Assembly: GCA_051884915.1 (NCBI GenBank)
Contig: JBJEWF010000077.1
Location: forward strand, 1 to 48,431
Length of the DNA: 48,431 nt
Source: RUG572 sp051884915
GTDB taxonomy: Bacteria > Verrucomicrobiota > Kiritimatiellia > RFP12 > UBA1067
Direction of reading: 5' to 3'
Positions 42,470 through 48,431 of this stretch are shown here, one piece after another; position 1 is the first letter of the stretch, and each line of letters begins with the position of its first letter. A program made the position numbers and the translations under genes. The notes beneath the pieces were generated by a model. It worked only from the letters and a program-made list of their open reading frames with translations. It was not told the origin of the DNA and did not search any database.

Positions 42470-43186
42470 TCAAACACGAATGATCGAACCGACGATGCCC
42501 GTCGTTTTCTTGCCTTGCACATTGGGTCCCAGCTGGATTTCGACATCCTGGCTCGCCGAATCGTCATTTTCGGCGGTGATGCGCAGCGCCGTCCGCTCGC
42601 CGGCCAGGGCCTGCTCGAAAAGCGCCGCCAGCGGCTCGTCGTCGAGGAGCTGCGCGAACGTCTGCTTCAGGGCCTCGTCCTCGTCCGCGAAACCGAACAT
42701 TTCGAGAAACGCGCGGTTGACCAGCGTGAAGCGGCCATCCGGGTGGCAGGCGAACAGCGCGGCCTGGGACAGGTCGAACGCGTTCTGCTTGGACCGGAAG
42801 ACTTCCAGCTGCCGGCGGCGGCGTTCCGTGTTGCGGATCGTGAAGACGAGATCGCCGGGGTCCATCAGGTCGATCAGCGACACCGTCACTTCGGCCGCGA
42901 ACGCCGTGCCGTCCCGGCGCAGGCAGTTCGCGTCGAGCATCATGTGCCGGGCCTGGGCCAGCCCCGTGCGGATGCGCTGGACGATTTCGGGCGTCACGCC
43001 GGGAATGAACCGCCCGATCGGGCTGTCCATCACCTCTTCCGTGTCGAACTGGAGAAATTCTTTCGCCCGCGGATTGAGCGAGAGGAGATGTCCGCTCGGA
43101 TCCGTGATCAGAACCGCGTCGTACATGCCCGCCAGCAATTGGCGGAACAGCGAACGGTGGTCCTTCATCGTATTGACATTCGGCAT
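42470..43186 (-). CDS. Stand-alone double PAS domain protein
   Basis: A 238-residue cytoplasmic protein made of two PAS domains (about 15-125 and 130-238) and no visible output domain. The first has GMYDAVLITDPSGHLLSLNPRAKEFL and IGRFIP; the second has ALFACHPDGRFTLVNRAFLEMFGF. The join (NTERRRRQLEVFRSKQNAF) is the usual PAS linker helix. The ATG at 43186 follows AAAGGAG by five bases; an in-frame GTG further upstream would run through that site. It could sense a small ligand or redox state and act by binding a partner protein. It lies between recN (11 bp) and the pseudouridine synthase gene (2 bp). Confidence 0.85.
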   Translation of the reverse strand: MPNVNTMKDHRSLFRQLLAGMYDAVLITDPSGHLLSLNPRAKEFLQFDTEEVMDSPIGRFIPGVTPEIVQRIRTGLAQARHMMLDANCLRRDGTAFAAEVTVSLIDLMDPGDLVFTIRNTERRRRQLEVFRSKQNAFDLSQAALFACHPDGRFTLVNRAFLEMFGFADEDEALKQTFAQLLDDEPLAALFEQALAGERTALRITAENDDSASQDVEIQLGPNVQGKKTTGIVGSIIRV

Positions 43187-43197
43187 GCGTGCTCCTT

Positions 43198-44892
43198 TCA
43201 CCGGGATGCGAGTTCCAGCAATTCGCGGGCGTGCCGGTCCACCACGGAAGTCAGCGACGAGCCGCCCAGCATCCGGGCGACCTCCGAAACGCGCGCCTCG
43301 CCGTCCACCGCCTTCACCGTCGAACGGGTCCGGCCGCCCGAAACGGACTTGGACACGACGAGATGGCGTTCGCCGTACACCGCGCTTTGCGGCAGATGCG
43401 TGATGGCGATGACCTGATGGAGGCGGGAGACGGCCCGCAGCCGTTCGCCGACCGCCCGTCCGACTTCGCCGCCGATGTTCGAGTCGATCTCGTCGAAGAC
43501 GAGAACGGGAATCGCGTCGTGCTCCGCCAGAACGGCCTTGACCGCGAGCATCACGCGCGCGATTTCGCCCGTCGAGGCGATCTCCCGCAGCGGGCGCGCC
43601 GGCTCGCCGGGATTGGGGGCGAACGCGAACTGGACGGCGTCGCAGCCCGACGCGTCGGGTTCGCGCCCGGCGAGGACCACGCCGAAGCCCGCCTTCAGGA
43701 ACCCGAGGCCGTGCAGTTCCTTCGTGATCGACTTCGCCAGCCTGTCCGCCCCCTTCTTCCGCCCGGCGGAGAGCAGACGCCCGGCCTGTTCGACGGCCGC
43801 GAACGCGGCGGCGATCTCGCCGTCGAGGCTCCGCAGACGGGCGTCGCGGTCTTCAAGGTCGGCGAGACGCGCCCGGCGCTCGGCGCACAGGGCCAGAAGC
43901 GACGCGACGGTGGGACGGTTGTATTTGCGCTTCAGGCGCTGGACGAGCGACAGCCGCTCGTCCAGCTGGCGCAACAGGCCGGGATCCGCGTCGACCCGCG
44001 CCACCGAATCGGCAATCGCCCGCGAAAGCTCCTGGAGCTGAATCGTCAGGCTCTCGATCTCCTCCGTCCAGGCCCCTGCGGCATCGTGGTATTTGGCCAT
44101 TTCGCGCACGCGGGCATTGGCGGCGACCAGCGCGGCGGCGGCCGAATCGTCGGCCTCGGACAGCGCGGCGGTGACGGCGCCCGCGCAGTCGAGAATCTCC
44201 GCGGCATGGGCCGCCAGCGCGTGCCGCGCGGGAAGGTCGGTCTCGTCTTCGGGAACCAGTTCGGCCGCGTCCAGCTCCTCCACGGAGTAGCGCAGCCGCT
44301 CGATTTCCTCCGCCACGCCGTCCGAATCGCCCTGCAGGGCCGCCTGCTCGGCCTTCAGGCGCTCGTAGACCGCCCAGGCGGCCGCGTAGGCGGCGCCGTC
44401 CACCCGCCCGTAGGCATCCAGAAGCCGGCGCTGGAAAGTCTCGTCCAGCAGCGACTGGTGGTCGTTTGGCCCGTGGACGTCGACGAGCAGCTTGCCGAGG
44501 GCCCGCAGCGTCTGCACCGTGGACGCGGCGTCGTTCACCGTCACGCGGCCCCCGCCCGAGGCGGAAATCGTGCGGCGCACCAGCAGCACGCCGTCTTCGC
44601 AGGCCGGAAGTCCGGCGGCGTCCAGCAGGGATTCGAGCGCCGCGATCCAGGCGGGACGGTTCGTCGGGGCGTCGAATCCGCTCAGGCGGAACTCGGCCTC
44701 GATCCGGGCCTCCTTGGCGCCGTCGCGAACGGCGGAGGCGTCCGCGCGCGCGCCCAGGACGAGTCCGAGAGCGCCCATGAGGACGCTTTTGCCGGCCCCC
44801 GTCTCGCCCGTGATGACGGTCAGGCCACCGCCGAAGACGGCTTCCGCCGTCTCGACGATGGCCAGGTTCCTGACTGACAGTCGCGCCAGCAT
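43198..44892 (-). CDS. recN: DNA repair ATPase RecN
   Basis: A 564-residue SMC-like ATPase of double-strand-break repair. The start at 44892 (MLARLSVRNLAIVETAEAVF) is the family's usual N-terminus; the open frame upstream is out-of-frame sequence of the preceding gene. Walker A is GETGAGKS near residue 30. The central region, about 180-400, is coiled coil rich in Ala, Glu, Arg and Leu. The signature region is ASTGEIARVMLAVK, and Walker B is VLVFDEIDSNIGG near 467. The C-terminus HQVIAITHLPQSA is typical. The length matches the family (about 550-570). It starts 5 nt after the stop of the isomerase-like gene, so it is probably co-transcribed. Confidence 0.95.
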   Translation of the reverse strand: MLARLSVRNLAIVETAEAVFGGGLTVITGETGAGKSVLMGALGLVLGARADASAVRDGAKEARIEAEFRLSGFDAPTNRPAWIAALESLLDAAGLPACEDGVLLVRRTISASGGGRVTVNDAASTVQTLRALGKLLVDVHGPNDHQSLLDETFQRRLLDAYGRVDGAAYAAAWAVYERLKAEQAALQGDSDGVAEEIERLRYSVEELDAAELVPEDETDLPARHALAAHAAEILDCAGAVTAALSEADDSAAAALVAANARVREMAKYHDAAGAWTEEIESLTIQLQELSRAIADSVARVDADPGLLRQLDERLSLVQRLKRKYNRPTVASLLALCAERRARLADLEDRDARLRSLDGEIAAAFAAVEQAGRLLSAGRKKGADRLAKSITKELHGLGFLKAGFGVVLAGREPDASGCDAVQFAFAPNPGEPARPLREIASTGEIARVMLAVKAVLAEHDAIPVLVFDEIDSNIGGEVGRAVGERLRAVSRLHQVIAITHLPQSAVYGERHLVVSKSVSGGRTRSTVKAVDGEARVSEVARMLGGSSLTSVVDRHARELLELASR

Positions 44893-44897
44893 CCAGA

Positions 44898-45821
44898 TCA
44901 GGCGCGGCCCTTGCTGCGCAGGAACTTGAAGGATTCGGTAATGGCCATCAGCGTATCCTCGTGACGCTCGCACTCGACCACATACCACTTCACGCCGTCG
45001 GCGTCCGTCACGGGGAAGAGCCCGTCCCAATCCACCGGCGTCGCCCCGGGCTTGCCCGGCTGGCCGAGGATCGCGTCGAACGACGTGACGCCCTTGCCCA
45101 TGCCGTTCTCCTTGGCGTGGAGCGTGGGCGAACGATGCGGATACTTCTTGTACTGCTCCTTCGGATCGACGCCCGCGCAGGTCGTCCAGCCGACATCCTG
45201 CTCCATGCACACGTTGGCGCTCGTATTCGAGAAGAAGTAGTCCCAGTAGGTGGTCCCGTCCGCCATCTTCATGTTGAACTCGCCCGTGTGGTTGTGCAGG
45301 CCGATCTTGCACCCGAACTTGGCGGCCGCTTCGGCGGCCGTGTTGTAGTAGTCGACAAGCATCTTGAGGAAGTCGTCGAGCTTTTCGCCCTTCTTCGGGA
45401 AGTTGCCGCCGCCGGGGCAGATGATGAGGTTGTTGCCGTAGCCGAGATTGAACTCGCAGGTCCGCTTCACGTTGTCGGGCGAGAACGCGTCGCGGCCGAC
45501 GTGCGTGCCGCACGCCACCAGGCCCGCGTCATCCAGCATCAGCTTGAGCGTCTTCGCGTCATTGCCGTAGTAGCCGGCGAACTCGACGGCCTTGTAGCCG
45601 ATCTTCGCCACGTCCTTGAGCGCCTGCGCAAGCCCCACGCCCTTCACGAGCTCCTGGCCCGTCTTCTTGTCCCGCTTGCCGCCGATGTAGGAGCGGATGG
45701 AATAAAGCTGGACGGCCGGCTGCCCAAGCCCGCACTTCGAACAGCACGACTGCGCCGAACACGTGCCGGAAAGGAAGGCCGCCGAAGCAAGACCAAGAAA
45801 CTCACGACGATTCATATTCAT
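44898..45821 (-). CDS. Tat-exported sugar phosphate isomerase/epimerase-like protein
   Basis: A 307-residue xylose-isomerase-like TIM barrel (AP_endonuc_2 family). The N-terminus NRREFLGLASAAFL is a twin-arginine signal, followed by a Cys-rich stretch (SCCSKCG). Barrel motifs include VQLYSIRS, YKAVEFAGYYG, KIGLHNHTGEF with the metal His, CMEQDVGW and a C-terminal VVECERHED. In this family export often goes with oxidation or isomerisation of sugars outside the cytoplasm, but the substrate is unknown. AAAAGGAC precedes the ATG at 45821; a second ATG two codons later is equally possible. It follows the TPR gene by 47 bp. Confidence 0.85.
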   Translation of the reverse strand: MNMNRREFLGLASAAFLSGTCSAQSCCSKCGLGQPAVQLYSIRSYIGGKRDKKTGQELVKGVGLAQALKDVAKIGYKAVEFAGYYGNDAKTLKLMLDDAGLVACGTHVGRDAFSPDNVKRTCEFNLGYGNNLIICPGGGNFPKKGEKLDDFLKMLVDYYNTAAEAAAKFGCKIGLHNHTGEFNMKMADGTTYWDYFFSNTSANVCMEQDVGWTTCAGVDPKEQYKKYPHRSPTLHAKENGMGKGVTSFDAILGQPGKPGATPVDWDGLFPVTDADGVKWYVVECERHEDTLMAITESFKFLRSKGRA

Positions 45822-45868
45822 GGATGTGTCCTTTTCTTGTTGAGGTTTGAGTTGAACGAAAGATGCGG

Positions 45869-46816
45869 TTACTTGGCCGCAGGCGCCTTTGGCGCGGCAG
45901 GTTTCGGAGCGGCGGGCGCGACGGCTTTCGGTGCCGCAGGAGCGGCGGCCTTCGGCGCGGCGGGCGCGGCGGCCTTTGGCGCGGCAGGAGCCGCAGCCTT
46001 CGGGGCCGCAGGTGCCGCGGGCGCGGCAGCCTTCGGAGCGGCGGGTGCCGCGGGCGCGGCGGCCTTCGGAGCCGCAGGGGCGGCGGGTGCCGCGGGGGCG
46101 GCGGCCTTCGCCTCGGCGTCAACGGACGCTGCCGCCGCATTGGCGGCGTCGAAGAGCGAACGCGCCGCGCGCGACGGATCGTGACGCTTCACGGCATCGG
46201 CCATCCGGTCGATGCGCGTCTTGGTGAGTTCGTCCTTCGCCGTCGCCTTGAGCGCGTCGAAATCCTTTGCCGCGCCGTCCCTGTCGCCCGCGAGCGCCTT
46301 GCAGCGGGCCGCGCCGAGCTGCGCGGTGAGCAGCAGATAGGAGTTGGTGTTGGCCGCGGCGAAATCGGCGAACGCCTTCTGCGCGTCCGCGAACTTGGAC
46401 AGGCCCTCCAAGGCGTATGCGCGGCCGACGACCGCGATGTCCGCGAATTCGGGACCCGTCTTCGCGATAAGCGCCTCGTACGTGTCGAGCGCGTCCTGAT
46501 AGCGTTCCACGTCGTAGTAGGACTTGGCCAGGCGCAGCTTCAGCGCCGGGCCGACCTTGGTCGAGCCGAAGCTGGCGACGGCCGTTTCGAGCTCCTCCGT
46601 CGCAAAGGCGTTCACCAGAGCCTGGTTGGCCGCCGCATCGCGGTTGCGCAGCCAATTGCGGCCACCGTAGAAGCCGCCCACGACGACCGCGGCCACGGCC
46701 AGCATCATCAGCGTGGAACGTCCTTCCTTAACCCACCAGTCCCAAACGGGCAGCAGTTCTGGGGCCGCCTTCACGAAGGCAGGGAGTTCTTCCGGGGTCT
46801 TCACTTCATCGCTCAT
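45869..46816 (-). CDS. TPR-type membrane protein with an Ala-Pro-Lys repeat tail
   Basis: A 315-residue protein in the style of YfgM/TPR_21 proteins. A short cytoplasmic N-terminus, one membrane segment at about 36-54 (LMMLAVAAVVVGGFYGG), then TPR-like helices at about 60-220 (DVERYQDALDTYEALIAK, AYALEGLSKFADAQKAF). Residues about 226-315 are a low-complexity tail of AAPAAPK-type repeats with Pro-Lys every 8 or 11 residues, as in cell-wall-spanning or periplasmic linkers (TonB-like). The ATG overlaps the pcnB stop (ATGA), indicating coupling. The TPR part probably acts as an envelope scaffold; the tail may span the periplasm. Both are inferences. Confidence 0.85.
   Translation of the reverse strand: MSDEVKTPEELPAFVKAAPELLPVWDWWVKEGRSTLMMLAVAAVVVGGFYGGRNWLRNRDAAANQALVNAFATEELETAVASFGSTKVGPALKLRLAKSYYDVERYQDALDTYEALIAKTGPEFADIAVVGRAYALEGLSKFADAQKAFADFAAANTNSYLLLTAQLGAARCKALAGDRDGAAKDFDALKATAKDELTKTRIDRMADAVKRHDPSRAARSLFDAANAAAASVDAEAKAAAPAAPAAPAAPKAAAPAAPAAPKAAAPAAPAAPKAAAPAAPKAAAPAAPKAAAPAAPKAVAPAAPKPAAPKAPAAK
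45872..46115 (-). repeat. Coding tandem repeat (24- and 33-bp units, Ala-Pro-Lys)
   Basis: Imperfect tandem units encode AAAPAAPK (24 bp) or AAAPAAPAAPK (33 bp), about eight in all, forming the tail of the TPR protein. Third positions vary between units, so the repeat has been kept at protein level for some time, but copy-number change without frame loss remains possible. Confidence 0.8.
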
Positions 46817-48072
46817 TCTTTTTCACCTTGTTTCTTGCGCATTTGACGGGACAATTCATCCCATTCGTCCAGGATCCTCTCGTCACGACCTTCCGCCCGC
46901 GCGACAATCCGGTTGAAGTCCAGCGCGTCGGGGAAATCGTGGTTGTGGACAAATTTCCTTTTCTTCTTCTGCTCCGTCGGCGAAACGGAAAGGGTCTTCA
47001 CGGATTCCAAAAGCGTCACCGCGGTAAAATAGGTCGTCTTCGGCACGTTGAACGCCTTCGACAGCGTCCCGACGACCTCGTGCGCGTGCCCGTCGTGCGC
47101 GCGCGCCATCGCCGCGTAGAGACAGGCGGCGCGCAGCCCGTTGGACACTTCGACGCCCCGTTCGGCCATCGCCTTTTCGTAGCGGTCCAGGACTTCCAGA
47201 TAGGTCCACGTGGCCGATTTCCGGCCGCCGTCGGCGTCGATGAACGCCGCGAGTTCGGGCAGCAGGTCGCCCAGCAGACCATACTCCCACATCATGCGAA
47301 AGGCGGGACACGACGCGCCGTACGGGAACAGGCGGAAGATCTCCTCGCAGAGGCGCGGACGCGACGCCGTGACGATCCCCGCGTGGAGCTGCCTGATCGC
47401 CTTCAGCGTTCCCCGCTCGATCGTGAAGCCAAGCCGGCTCGAAAACTTGATGGCGCGCATCATCCGGACGGGATCCTCGCGGAAACGGATCATCGGATCG
47501 CCAATCGACCGGATGACCTTCTTCTTGAGGTCCCGCAGACCGCCGACCCAGTCGATGACGGCGAATGTCTTGATGTCGTAGAAAAGGCCGTTGACCGTGA
47601 AATCCCGGCGGTAGGCGTCCGTCTCCGGCGTTCCGTAGGTATTGTCCTCGAAAGGCTTGACGCTGCCGGCCGACTCCATCATCTCGGCGGCGTGCTCGAT
47701 GATCTCGCCCACCGTCTGCGAATTCTGGCGGAACGTCGCCGTCTCGATGACCTTGAAGCCGTGCGCGCGGCTGCCGAACGTGACGTGCGCCAGTTTGAAG
47801 CGGCGGCCGACGATGTAGCAGTTGCGGAACGCCCGCTTGACCTGCTCGGGCCGGGCGCTCGTCCCGACGTCGAAATCCTTCGGCCGGCGCCCCAGCAGCA
47901 GATCTCTCACGCCGCCCCCGACCAGATAGGCCGTATAGCCCAGATGGGAAAGCCGGTAGAGAACTTTGAGGGCTTCGGGATCGATGTTCTTCCGGGAAAT
48001 GCAGTGGTCCGCACGCGCACACGTGACGGGCGTCCGCTTCGCTTCCTTTTTCTTGCCGAAAATCCTGAACAT
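46813..48072 (-). CDS. pcnB: Poly(A) polymerase (PcnB-type nucleotidyltransferase)
   Basis: A 419-residue cytoplasmic class II nucleotidyltransferase. The N-terminal domain has YLVGGGVRDLLLGRRPKDFDVGTSA with the metal Asp pair near 66-68. The signature IVGRRFKLAHV is characteristic of bacterial poly(A) polymerases rather than CCA-adding enzymes. YRRDFTVNGLFYD and REDPVRMMRAIKF are family motifs. The basic C-terminus (QMRKKQGEKE) is typical of RNA binding. Expected function: adding 3' poly(A) to RNA for degradation; some PVC lineages use related proteins for CCA addition. It starts 11 nt after a strong promoter -10, and its stop overlaps the next start by 4 bp. Confidence 0.9.
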   Translation of the reverse strand: MFRIFGKKKEAKRTPVTCARADHCISRKNIDPEALKVLYRLSHLGYTAYLVGGGVRDLLLGRRPKDFDVGTSARPEQVKRAFRNCYIVGRRFKLAHVTFGSRAHGFKVIETATFRQNSQTVGEIIEHAAEMMESAGSVKPFEDNTYGTPETDAYRRDFTVNGLFYDIKTFAVIDWVGGLRDLKKKVIRSIGDPMIRFREDPVRMMRAIKFSSRLGFTIERGTLKAIRQLHAGIVTASRPRLCEEIFRLFPYGASCPAFRMMWEYGLLGDLLPELAAFIDADGGRKSATWTYLEVLDRYEKAMAERGVEVSNGLRAACLYAAMARAHDGHAHEVVGTLSKAFNVPKTTYFTAVTLLESVKTLSVSPTEQKKKRKFVHNHDFPDALDFNRIVARAEGRDERILDEWDELSRQMRKKQGEKE

Positions 48073-48083
48073 AAATTTTGCAC

Positions 48084-48112
48084 ATTATGCCAAAAAAACC
48101 GCGCGGGGTCAA
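48084..48112 (-). promoter_or_regulatory. Strong sigma-70-type promoter of the pcnB operon
   Basis: On the minus strand TTGACC (48112-48107), a 17-nt spacer ending TTTTTTTGG, and CATAAT (48089-48084) with an extended TGG. Both hexamers are 5 of 6 to consensus and the spacing is optimal. The start is predicted near 48077, leaving a leader of only about five bases before the ATG at 48072 and no Shine-Dalgarno. It should drive pcnB and much of the run down to the SGNH gene. Confidence 0.75.
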
Positions 48113-48347
48113 CAAAGGAATCTGGCGTCAAATGGCCCGGGACGGGCCGTGCGCCGATCCAGCGCGATCGGACGGGGAATTCCCGACCGGGTCGCTTCGC
48201 GTTGACGCGGCCGCGCAGGGCCGCCCGCTCCCGGGCCCCGGCCGCGCCGCGCGAACACGCGGCGCCGCGCCGGGCAGGGACGGCGGCCGGATTCCGCCAG
48301 CGGCCCGGACAGGACCGCCGGCGGCGGAAACGCGACACCGGCTCCGG
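48113..48347. other. GC-rich intergenic DNA with one strong hairpin
   Basis: No credible gene on either strand. A perfect 8-bp inverted repeat (GCGCCGCG at 48244-48251, CGCGGCGC at 48258-48265) encloses a six-base loop. There is no T tract, so it does not qualify as a standard intrinsic terminator, though it lies between the end of the gene at the right edge and the pcnB promoter. Confidence 0.4.
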
Positions 48348-48431
48348 TCACTTCGCGGGCACGGCGAAGCGGAGAGCCACCGGGCCGAGAATGCCGCTCG
48401 GCAGCAGTTCGTCGTTCTTGTCCCAGTGCTT
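48348..48431 (-). CDS. C-terminal end of a gene entering from the right edge
   Basis: The last 27 codons and TGA stop of a minus-strand gene, reading KHWDKNDELLPSGILG followed by PVALRFAVPAK. The sequence LLPSGILGPV resembles the closing strand of the C-terminal beta domain in several exported glycosidases (GH2, GH106 and similar), in keeping with the rest of the window. The fragment is too short for a firm family call. The frame is open to the window end and the composition is protein-like. Confidence 0.55.
   Translation of the reverse strand, partial: KHWDKNDELLPSGILGPVALRFAVPAK

Noticed and set aside
48244..48265. Intrinsic terminator
   Set aside because: The 8-bp GC stem has no following T tract on either strand.

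Overview
The window is GC-rich bacterial DNA, dominated by long minus-strand genes for exported carbohydrate-active enzymes and surface proteins. The gene types point to the PVC superphylum, most likely a gut- or rumen-type Kiritimatiellota or a relative. They are right-handed beta-helix proteins, a surface protein with autotransporter-associated strand repeats, a LamG protein, a hydrazine-synthase-like/FGE fusion, an RpiB-GlyA fusion and several Tat-exported enzymes. The taxonomic call is an inference from gene content; there is no rRNA or other marker here. Nearly every gene has a Shine-Dalgarno of the AAAGGAG or GGAGG type.

Region 1 (209-25266, all minus) is a long saccharolytic array. In transcription order it encodes a MalG-type ABC permease with an unusual large loop, a GH2 enzyme, a GH27 lipoprotein, a second GH2 enzyme, a CE7-GH5 bifunctional enzyme, a c-type-haem/FGE fusion, a triple-LamG protein (with a suspicious in-frame stop), and two overlapping FAD-dependent oxidoreductases. 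A surface protein with its own promoter and a beta-helix protein follow. Gaps are mostly 2-50 bp, with overlaps of 4 and 16 bp, so much of this is probably co-transcribed. Immediately upstream lies an aconitase gene (25273-27216) with its own extended -10 promoter.

Region 2 (27301-34941, minus) is a three-gene operon: a DUF6259 glycosidase-like protein, a GH32 fructanase and a second GH141-like beta-helix protein. It starts from a promoter placed so close to the ATG that the message should be leaderless.

Region 3 (34942-36232) is mostly non-coding. It carries four copies of a TTTTAGCCGC-anchored 9-bp tandem repeat in both orientations. It also encodes a small membrane protein whose promoter has a run of 16 G between -35 and -10, the architecture of phase-variable promoters. 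The same 18-bp G-rich spacer design (G5-A-G6) recurs in front of the surface protein at 6200. I regard this pair as the most interesting observation in the window.

Region 4 (36233-48431) is mainly housekeeping. A plus-strand TatD-family hydrolase converges on a minus-strand RpiB-GlyA fusion. Then comes a minus-strand run from a textbook promoter at 48084-48112: pcnB, a TPR membrane protein with an Ala/Pro/Lys tail, a Tat-exported sugar isomerase-like protein, recN, a double-PAS protein, a RluA-type pseudouridine synthase, a Tat-exported metallophosphoesterase and a double SGNH hydrolase. The end of another minus-strand gene enters at the right edge. No tRNA, rRNA, CRISPR array, transposase or integrase was recognised.
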